DNA of 64,000 nucleotides, taken from the NCBI RefSeq assembly GCF_013466425.1, contig NZ_CP059165.1:1674001-1738000 (forward strand). Direction: 5' to 3'. Under the pieces are notes generated by a model. The model saw only the letters and a list, made by a program, of their open reading frames with translations, had not been told where the DNA came from and ran no database searches. The stretch's first letter is position 1. Each line of letters begins with the position of its first letter. Source of the stretch: Mycobacterium vicinigordonae. GTDB lineage: Bacteria > Actinomycetota > Actinomycetes > Mycobacteriales > Mycobacteriaceae. The position numbers and the translations under genes were made by a program. Shown piece by piece: positions 58,098 through 64,000 of the stretch.

Positions 58098-58963
58098 GCC
58101 GCATACCCCGGCGTCACGAGGCCGTCCAGCATGGTTAGCCGGTGGGTGGTCAGCGTGCCCGAGGCGGTGCCGTGTTTGGCCCGATGCATCAGAACCCGGT
58201 TGTCCCACAACACGATGTCGCCGACTTCGTAATGCTGGGTGTGGATGAAGGGAGACTTGTATTCGGTGTCCAGTTGGCCGGTAGCCTCCATCAATCGTTG
58301 CAGCACCGCGGGATCGAGGGTTTCGCCGTTCTGGTCCTCGATCTTGGTGGTGCCCGATGCGCAGATGTAGAGGATCTCTTCCCCGGTCTTGGGGTGCCTG
58401 ATGATCGTCGGCCATTTGATCGGCGGTGTGGTCCGGCTGATCTCCGCCCATACTTCGCCGATCGGGCGGTACACGTCGCTGGGGCGAATCTTGATGTGGC
58501 GCCGTGGATCATGGGTACTGAACGTCCCGCGGGCCGGCTGCTGCACGGCGGGCGGCAGCGACTCCCACACCTTGTTGAGGTCGATGAAGTAGGTTCCGCG
58601 GTCGTGACCGGGTACGGCCAGCGGCACCACCATAGAGAAGGCGAACGGCTCCGGCATGAACATGTAGTCGATGTGCCAGAATGCCCCCGTCTTGGGAACA
58701 CCATGGCCTTCCTCGGTGGAGGAGACGAATATCTCCGGATGCTGCTCGTGGTGGTACATGGGCTCGTAGTACGGCACAATTTGCCCGACGATCCGACCGA
58801 GCTGGATGAATTGCTCCGGGCTTGGGTGCACGTCCTTGAGGATCACGAGCTTGTTCTCGTAGACGATGTCGCGAATCTCTTCGGTGCTGATGTTGTCCAG
58901 GTTGTGGGGATCGATGCCCGTGACTTGGGCCCCGAGCCCGTTGCCTTTCACGTTGAGCGTCAT
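58094..58963 (-). CDS. TauD-family Fe(II)/2-oxoglutarate dioxygenase, isonitrile-forming (Rv0097 type)
   Basis: 289 residues from ATG at 58963, behind GAGGAGTAGGA. Facial triad: His-x-Asp in FWHIDYMF and distal His in NRVLMHRAKHG, with Arg for 2-oxoglutarate in TTHRLTM. Established for ScoE/Rv0097: oxidative decarboxylation of the carboxymethylamine to an isonitrile. It is second in the operon after PPE1 (57-nt gap) and overlaps fcoT by 4 nt. Confidence 0.92.
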   Translation of the reverse strand: MTLNVKGNGLGAQVTGIDPHNLDNISTEEIRDIVYENKLVILKDVHPSPEQFIQLGRIVGQIVPYYEPMYHHEQHPEIFVSSTEEGHGVPKTGAFWHIDYMFMPEPFAFSMVVPLAVPGHDRGTYFIDLNKVWESLPPAVQQPARGTFSTHDPRRHIKIRPSDVYRPIGEVWAEISRTTPPIKWPTIIRHPKTGEEILYICASGTTKIEDQNGETLDPAVLQRLMEATGQLDTEYKSPFIHTQHYEVGDIVLWDNRVLMHRAKHGTASGTLTTHRLTMLDGLVTPGYAA

Positions 58964-59020
58964 AGGGTTCCTACTCCTCATCGATTGCGCTGTGGTTCAT
59001 CTGCGTTGCGTTCGTGGTGC

Positions 59021-60442
59021 TCAGCCGGTCCTCCTGTCCGCCACCGATGTTTCCTCCGGCCGCCAGCTCGCCGGCAGCAACGGGACGGTGACATCGGTTG
59101 CCGCCGAGGATGTTCGGACAAGTCCGGCGGCCAGTGTGTCCGGCGCCGCGACGGTCCCCGCGAAGCCGAGCCCTCCGGCGCCCCGGGAGCTCGCGGTGGG
59201 CTCCGCGGTGGGTTCAGCGGCGCCGGTGGCGGCGCCCGCATCAACCGACGCATCTAGGAACTCGTCCCGATGACCGCGCACACCCGTCTTGGCGCGTTGC
59301 CGTCGCCGCACCCGCGCCGCGGTATGACTCGTGGTCGCCGCGGCCGCGGACCCGATGCGGTCGGTCGCGCTCGCCGATGCATTCGCTTCGGCTCGCGGCC
59401 CGAAGCCGGCGCCCGGCGGCGCCAGGCCGGCAACGGCGTAGCTCAGCTCCGGCGGGGCGGGCGGCCCGCTCGTCGAGGTTGCGCTCGATGTGCCCGGCGC
59501 GGTGTTGCCGGTGCTCGAGCCGCTACCGGGAGAACTGGAAAAGACCTGCACCACTGTGGTATTCGGGTTCGAAGCGCCGTGGTGGGCGGCACCAGCCGCA
59601 GCAGGGACGGGCAGCGGCTCGGTTATCGGATCCAAATGGAACCATTGGGTCAGCAGGTTCAGGGCGCTCAACGCGCTGAGCGCGGGAGTGAAGAAAGGAA
59701 GCAGCAGCAGGGAATACGAGGCGTAGTACGGGTACCAGAGGACGTCGTAAAGGAACAGCGCTATAACGGCCAGGGCAATGGTGGTGGCCGGGCTGAAGCC
59801 GAATTGCTGGAAAAAGTCCAGGAAATACTGGTACGGATCGGCGATGAAGTTCGCGATGTCCCGGACGAGTTGTCCGATGCTGCCGGTGACCTGGCTTGGA
59901 TCGGCTTGAGCCTCGGCGGCGGGCTTGAGAATATGCGGCGCCGGCTGGGTAGGCGGAGTCGCCGCGGTGGCCGTTTCGGTGATGGCTTGATACACGGCCA
60001 TGGTGTCGGCTGCCTGAACCCACATGCGGGCGTAGTCGGCTTCGTTGACCGCGATCGGGATGGTGTTGATACCGAAAAAATTGGTGGTTACTAACACGCC
60101 GTGCAGTACGTGGTTGGCGGCCAGTTCGGCCAGCGTCGGCATGGTGGCGAGCGCGCTGCCGAATGCGGTGGCGGCGGTCTGGTGCGCGGCAGCCCTCAGC
60201 GCACTATCCACCGCGGATTGCTCGAGCCAGGCCAGGTAGGGGCCGTGCGCCGCCGCATACTCGGCGCCGGTGGTTCCCTCCCAGCTGGCCCCCTGCACAT
60301 CGGCCAGCAGGCCGCTCAACTCGGCGGCCGCACGCGTGTACTGCGTGCTCAGCTCCTGCCACTGATCGGCGGCAGCAAGCAGCGACCCCGGACCGTGCCC
60401 GGCGCTCAGCAACGCCGAATGCACCTCCGGAGGCGTCGCCAT
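59021..60442 (-). CDS. PPE1: PPE family protein, PPE1-like
   Basis: 473 residues from ATG at 60442. PPE domain (about 1-175): MATPPEVHSALLSAG, the WxG turn (SWEGTTG) and NFFGINTIPIAVNEADYARMW. The middle (about 205-290) has hydrophobic segments (TTIALAVIALFLYDVLWYPYYA), and the C-terminus is Ser/Thr/Pro/Ala-rich with SYAVAGLAPPG. First gene of the isonitrile lipopeptide operon, as Rv0096 is in M. tuberculosis. PPE1 may mediate product or metal passage across the outer membrane; that is inference. A GGAAC-n17-CGACT promoter precedes it. Confidence 0.92.
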   Translation of the reverse strand: MATPPEVHSALLSAGHGPGSLLAAADQWQELSTQYTRAAAELSGLLADVQGASWEGTTGAEYAAAHGPYLAWLEQSAVDSALRAAAHQTAATAFGSALATMPTLAELAANHVLHGVLVTTNFFGINTIPIAVNEADYARMWVQAADTMAVYQAITETATAATPPTQPAPHILKPAAEAQADPSQVTGSIGQLVRDIANFIADPYQYFLDFFQQFGFSPATTIALAVIALFLYDVLWYPYYASYSLLLLPFFTPALSALSALNLLTQWFHLDPITEPLPVPAAAGAAHHGASNPNTTVVQVFSSSPGSGSSTGNTAPGTSSATSTSGPPAPPELSYAVAGLAPPGAGFGPRAEANASASATDRIGSAAAATTSHTAARVRRRQRAKTGVRGHRDEFLDASVDAGAATGAAEPTAEPTASSRGAGGLGFAGTVAAPDTLAAGLVRTSSAATDVTVPLLPASWRPEETSVADRRTG

Positions 60443-60527
60443 CCAAATGGGGGCTGTCAGGACCCGACCTCCTCGTAACGGCGCGTGTGGCGTCCCTACG
60501 AACGCGCACACTCTCCCGTTGCGAAGT

Positions 60528-60554
60528 AGTCGGTCCGGGCCCGCGGAAAGTTCC
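60528..60554 (-). promoter_or_regulatory. ECF-type promoter of the PPE1-nrp operon
   Basis: On the minus strand: GGAAC (60554-60550), exactly 17 nt, CGACT (60532-60528, continuing ACTT). It equals the motifs before ctpB and the anti-sigma gene. The predicted leader to the PPE1 ATG is about 80 nt and contains GAGGAGG 24 nt before the ATG. Confidence 0.65.
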
Positions 60555-60633
60555 CCGCCTCGTCCGCTGCACGAGTGAGCTCGACGTAAGCGCATGTCGC
60601 GGGGCCCCAACCGGCCATGTCTATAGTTCAGCC

Positions 60634-61443
60634 ATGCCAGTGATAGACGCTCGCCATCTGGCGGGTATCTCCGAGACCGCGTTGCTGACTCTGTATCAGC
60701 GGGCGACCGAGGCGGCCCGGCCGGACGGCATCGTTGCGGACCCCATGGCGATCGCGCTGCGCGACAGCCTCGACTATGACTACCAGGATTTCGGCAAGAC
60801 GCATCAGGCAACCGCGTGGCGCTCGGTGATCTTCGACAGTGCCTCTCGCGAATACCTTCAGGCCCATCCCAAGGCCAATGTCGTCGCCTTGGCCGAAGGG
60901 CTGCAGACCAGCTTCTGGCGACTGGACAACGGTGAATTGACTTGGCTGTCGGTCGATCTCGAGCCTATCGTGCGGCTGCGCAAGCAGCTGCTGCCCACGC
61001 CGGACCGGCTGCACTATCTGGCGCAGTCGGCGCTGGACTATACCTGGATGGACCGGGTCGAGGCCACCGATGGCGTCCTGATCACCGTCGAAGGCCTACT
61101 GCAATACCTCGACCGAGACGCCGCATTCGACCTGATCGCGGCCTGCGCCAAGCGGTTTCCCGGTGGCCGGCTGATTTTCGATAGTGTGCCCCGGTTGTTG
61201 AGCGCATATTCGCGGCGATTCGGTATCAAGCTCAGCAAGCAGTACACAGCCCCGCCGATGCCATTCTGGTTCACCGCCAAGCAATACGACGAGCTGCGGG
61301 CAATTTCGGGTATCCGTGCGGTGCGCGAGTTGCCGGTGCCGAGGGTCCGTGGCCGAGTCCTGGGGCCGGCCACCGCGCTGCTGTATCGGCAGCCGGAACT
61401 CGAACGGTTCCGGGCCGCTCACACACTTGTCGAATTCGGATGA
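60634..61443 (+). CDS. SAM-dependent methyltransferase (LCMT/PKS-associated O-methyltransferase type)
   Basis: 269 residues from ATG at 60634. Family features of the leucine-carboxyl-methyltransferase-like group: RATEAARPDGIVADPMA near the start, then VVALAEGLQTSFWRLDNG (the SAM loop, usually GAGLDTR-like, here AEGLQTS), and LITVEGLLQYLDRD. It is divergent from the PPE1 operon (191-bp gap) and could modify a lipid product, but there is no direct link. The altered SAM loop deserves notice. Confidence 0.78.
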   Translation: MPVIDARHLAGISETALLTLYQRATEAARPDGIVADPMAIALRDSLDYDYQDFGKTHQATAWRSVIFDSASREYLQAHPKANVVALAEGLQTSFWRLDNGELTWLSVDLEPIVRLRKQLLPTPDRLHYLAQSALDYTWMDRVEATDGVLITVEGLLQYLDRDAAFDLIAACAKRFPGGRLIFDSVPRLLSAYSRRFGIKLSKQYTAPPMPFWFTAKQYDELRAISGIRAVRELPVPRVRGRVLGPATALLYRQPELERFRAAHTLVEFG

Positions 61444-61484
61444 GCAGACCGCGGAGCCGCAACCTCCGCTGGACGGTCTCGAAC

Positions 61485-61530
61485 GTGAACTACACGACGC
61501 TGCGTCGGCGTGTTGTGTCGCGTAGTTCAC
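61485..61530. terminator. Long hairpin between convergent genes
   Basis: GTGAACTACACGAC (61485-61498) and GTCGCGTAGTTCAC (61517-61530) form a 14-bp stem with one mismatch and an 18-nt loop. It lies midway between the stops of the methyltransferase (61443) and the convergent SDR (61547), so it may terminate both. It lacks a U-tract and could instead be a dispersed palindromic repeat. Confidence 0.5.
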
Positions 61531-61546
61531 AGTCGGCAGGCGAAGT

Positions 61547-62392
61547 TCAGAATTTCGCGACTGCCCCGGCGTCAACGGGCAGGGCCGCCCCTGTGATGTA
61601 GTGCGCCTCGTCGGAGGCCAGGAAAAGCACCGCGTTGCTCACGGCGCGCGCCTCGATCAGCGGTTTGGGCAACAGGTGGAACTGCCCAATGATCTCCGCA
61701 GCGTCGTGCACGGTCGGATTGGGCAGGTCGGGCCGCAGTGTCCGGCAGAACTGCTCGTTGTCCAGCATCGGCGTCAAGATATTGCCCGGGTGAATTGAGT
61801 TGACTCGAATCCACTGCGGCGCAAGCTCATTGGCCAAAGAGTTCATCAGCCCTACGACGGCGTGTTTCGCGGCCGCGTAGTGGGCCATGTAACCCCCGCC
61901 GCGAATGCCCAGCATCGAGCTGACCAGGATGATCGACCCACCGCCGTTGGTCATGTGCGGCAACGCGGCCTTGACGGTTTGCCACACGCCGGTCAGGTTG
62001 ATGTCGATCATCGTCTGCCATGCGGAATGCTCGATCTGCGCCGCGGGGGCGGGAGAACCGCTGATCCCGGCGTTGGCGACCACGATGTCGACCGGGCCCA
62101 GGGCGGCAACACCCTGTTCGAGGGCGGCGCGCAGACTGTCCAGATTCCGCACGTCGGCCTTAGCGGTAAACGAGCGCCGGCCCGCCTTCTCCACGAACGC
62201 CGCGGTGTCGGCCAGGTCGGTCTCGGTTGCGCCGGGGTAGGCAACACCGTCGATGTCCTCGCAGACGTCGACGGCGATGACGTCGGCGCCCTCCTCGGCC
62301 AGCCGGATCGCGTGCTCACGGCCCATACCGCGTGCCGCGCCGGTGATGAATGCGACCTTGCCGGCGACTCTGCCGACGCTATTGCCTGACAT
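61547..62392 (-). CDS. Mycofactocin-type short-chain dehydrogenase (SDR)
   Basis: 281 residues from ATG at 62392, behind AAAGG. TGAARGMGREHA Rossmann loop, NAGIS, SSMLGIRGG with catalytic Ser and YAAAK. The extended segment VDVCEDIDGVAYPGATETDLADTAAFVEKAGRR after strand 2 is characteristic of the mycofactocin-coupled SDR subfamily, in which NAD is held tightly and electrons pass to mycofactocin. It probably oxidises an alcohol; substrate unknown. Confidence 0.85.
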   Translation of the reverse strand: MSGNSVGRVAGKVAFITGAARGMGREHAIRLAEEGADVIAVDVCEDIDGVAYPGATETDLADTAAFVEKAGRRSFTAKADVRNLDSLRAALEQGVAALGPVDIVVANAGISGSPAPAAQIEHSAWQTMIDINLTGVWQTVKAALPHMTNGGGSIILVSSMLGIRGGGYMAHYAAAKHAVVGLMNSLANELAPQWIRVNSIHPGNILTPMLDNEQFCRTLRPDLPNPTVHDAAEIIGQFHLLPKPLIEARAVSNAVLFLASDEAHYITGAALPVDAGAVAKF

Positions 62393-62461
62393 TGGCGACC
62401 TTTCGCTCGAGAAGGACTCCATCGAAAGGACTCATCGTGCCATGACGGCTCCGCGAGGCGC

Positions 62462-63283
62462 TCAGTTGCCCGCTTCGATGGCCCGCACCCGGGCGACGGC
62501 CTCGGGCCCGCAGAACGGCTGCAGGTCTACCCCGCCCGCAGCCAACAGCGAGTCGATTTGCGTCCGCAGTTCACCCGAGGTTAGCTGTGCGTAGAGATTG
62601 GTTCCCGGACAAGAGGTTTCGGCGAAGTCGCGGTGTCCCTTCAAGGTGCCGGTCGCGATGCGGTAGGTCTGGGCGGCCCAGGCAAACGCGGTCGCGATAC
62701 CACGCACCTGGGCGGGCGACACGGTCTCTTCATTGAAATCGCCTTCGCAAATCACCAGGAAGTGACCCGTCGTGTCGTAATCGGTTGCGGTGTCGCCTTC
62801 GATGCCGGGGTCGCGCAGTTGGTAGATGTTGCCGTCGCGGTCGATGCCGAGGTGGTAGGCGATGTCGATCCAACCGAGTTGGTCCTGGTGGTAGCGCTGG
62901 TCTTGGCGGAATCGGCCGGGCGCGTTGCTGTTGGCGCCCAAGACCACCCCGGCGTGGTGCAACGTCAGTCGGTTAGGGGTGTGCGGTTTGCCGCCGGGCC
63001 GCGCGGCTCGGGCACCCCAGGCGTCTCGGCAGAGCAACTGCGCCGCGGTCGCGCGCGAAGCGGGCGGGCCGGGGTTATTGGCGGCTGGTCCGGAACTTAC
63101 GGCGGGCGGGGTGGCAGGCGAACTCGGACCCGGTTGCGCAGGCAGCGGGCTGGCCGTGGTCTTGGTCGCACATCCGCCCAATGCGCCCGCGAACCCGACA
63201 CCGCCAACGACCTGGAACAGTTGACGTCGGCTCACCGAAAACGGGTGCTCATCGGATCGCGCGGTCGGTGGCGGCGGGTCCAT
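62462..63283 (-). CDS. Tat-exported lipoprotein with N-acetylmuramoyl-L-alanine amidase (PGRP) domain
   Basis: 273 residues. Twin-arginine signal SRRQLFQVVGGVGF with lipobox GALGGC, so a Tat-exported lipoprotein. A Pro/Ser linker follows, then an Amidase_2/PGRP domain (about 85-250): zinc ligands in LHHAG, IAYHLGIDRDG, and GHRDFAETSCPG. It should cut the MurNAc-L-Ala bond in peptidoglycan outside the membrane. Confidence 0.87.
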   Translation of the reverse strand: MDPPPPTARSDEHPFSVSRRQLFQVVGGVGFAGALGGCATKTTASPLPAQPGPSSPATPPAVSSGPAANNPGPPASRATAAQLLCRDAWGARAARPGGKPHTPNRLTLHHAGVVLGANSNAPGRFRQDQRYHQDQLGWIDIAYHLGIDRDGNIYQLRDPGIEGDTATDYDTTGHFLVICEGDFNEETVSPAQVRGIATAFAWAAQTYRIATGTLKGHRDFAETSCPGTNLYAQLTSGELRTQIDSLLAAGGVDLQPFCGPEAVARVRAIEAGN

Positions 63284-63426
63284 CGCCCCACCATAGGGGT
63301 TGGCATGCTGATATAGCGCGATAAAGGGTCAGCCAGTTCAGTCGTAGACACTTGTATCGTATTCGAGTCAAATAGGGACTTGAATCGGCGCAGCCCAGCC
63401 GTGCGGTTCAGGAGAGGAGCAAGACC

Positions 63427-64000
63427 ATGCCAGCGTTGTCGTCGCACCCGAAGGCTTCGGCATCACCGACACTTTCGCCGTCGCCGATTCGGCTCGGAAA
63501 GGGGCGGGGCTTTCGAACGCGTGCGCTGTGCACGGTGGCCGCTGCGACGGCGGCAGTCGCGCTGGTCGGCGCCGTATGCCGGGCCCCGATTGCGTGGGCG
63601 GCAGGTGGGATCAACCTGGCGCCCGGCATCTCGGTGACTCCGGCCCCGGGCTGGACTGTGAGCGACCAAGGCGGCGGCTGGGTATCGCTGCACAACGCAA
63701 CCTCCAGCGCGGAAATCGAAATCCGGGTCAAGCCGGCCAACGGATCCGATCCCGTCGCTTTGCTGCAATCGGACATCGATCAATTGAGCAGCGTGTCGAC
63801 GACGGGCCTGAGCAATGTCAGGGACCTTAGCGTGCCCAGCCCGAAACCGGCACACGGCAACTTCAACGAGGGTGCTTCCATGGACTACAGCGCTGACGGA
63901 ACCTCCCGAATGGGTGCGATTCCTGTGACCGGCTCCTTCGTCGAGTTGCTGAATACCTCGAACCATATGTCGGCCTTCGTCGTCTACACCGAAAACGGCG
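63427..64000 (+). CDS. Secreted mycobacterial protein, C-terminus beyond the window
   Basis: 191 residues visible, open at the right edge. ATG at 63427 behind GGAGAGGAG. A basic N-terminus and hydrophobic stretch (RALCTVAAATAAVALVGAVCRAPIAWA) form a signal peptide with likely cleavage after AWA. The mature part (GGINLAPGISVTPAPGWTVSDQGGG) resembles exported hypothetical proteins common in mycobacteria. It contains no recognised catalytic motif. Function unknown. Confidence 0.7.
   Translation, partial: MPALSSHPKASASPTLSPSPIRLGKGRGFRTRALCTVAAATAAVALVGAVCRAPIAWAAGGINLAPGISVTPAPGWTVSDQGGGWVSLHNATSSAEIEIRVKPANGSDPVALLQSDIDQLSSVSTTGLSNVRDLSVPSPKPAHGNFNEGASMDYSADGTSRMGAIPVTGSFVELLNTSNHMSAFVVYTENG

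Overview
The window is high-GC actinobacterial DNA and almost certainly comes from a nontuberculous Mycobacterium. The evidence is a DevR/DevS (DosR/DosS) operon with its dormancy neighbours, a tmRNA carrying the mycobacterial tag ADSHQRDYALAA, a PE-domain lipase (LipY type), a PPE protein, and the gene set of the Rv0096-Rv0101 isonitrile lipopeptide locus. Gene order over 0-17.2 kb plus lipY follows M. tuberculosis Rv3134c to Rv3097c, recalled rather than searched. No stretch longer than 300 bases lacks a gene.

Layout. (1) 1-6.6 kb is a hypoxia/NO island: the start of a probable quinol NO reductase, a universal stress protein, devR-devS, two Acg-type nitroreductases, a group III truncated haemoglobin and a flavin-binding PPOX protein, with DosR-box-like palindromes in the intergenic regions. 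(2) 6.7-17.2 kb is conserved core: agpS, fprA, prfB, mscS-like, ftsEX, smpB, two hypothetical families and ssrA. (3) 17.2 to about 28-29 kb is an accessory island abutting the 3' end of ssrA: four overlapping recombination genes of Tn554/TnpABC type, an unknown protein, and a three-gene ABC-3C-type conflict system (nuclease-like component, middle component, DUF3732-type ATPase) whose ATPase is frameshifted; a RlaP-like nucleotidyltransferase lies at or beyond the right edge. (4) 29.3-38.4 kb holds an M13 metallopeptidase lipoprotein, CHAP and (frameshifted) NlpC/P60 proteins, lipY, a MurK-MurQ fusion, a beta-lactamase-fold lipoprotein and an M15 peptidase: mainly cell-wall turnover. (5) 38.4-47.9 kb is metabolism and signalling: an amidohydrolase, a Ser/Thr kinase, then two divergent operons (PhyH dioxygenase, CMD, SDR / ALDH, SDR, hydroxyisobutyrate-dehydrogenase-like, TetR).

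(6) 47.9-60.6 kb is the most informative part: a zinc-binding anti-sigma factor, a SigC-like ECF sigma factor, the P-type ATPase CtpB, and the operon PPE1 - Rv0097-like dioxygenase - FcoT - FadD10 - acyl carrier protein - NRPS. The NRPS has one module (C-A-T-R) where M. tuberculosis Nrp is much longer. Three transcription units of this locus (anti-sigma gene, ctpB, PPE1-nrp operon) carry the same promoter-like motif, GGAAC, exactly 17 nt, CGACT. This suggests a self-contained, probably copper-linked, sigma-factor regulon. (7) 60.6-64 kb has a methyltransferase, a mycofactocin-type SDR, a Tat-type lipoprotein amidase and the start of a secreted protein.

All family names are from reading motifs and remembered homologues; no database search was possible.
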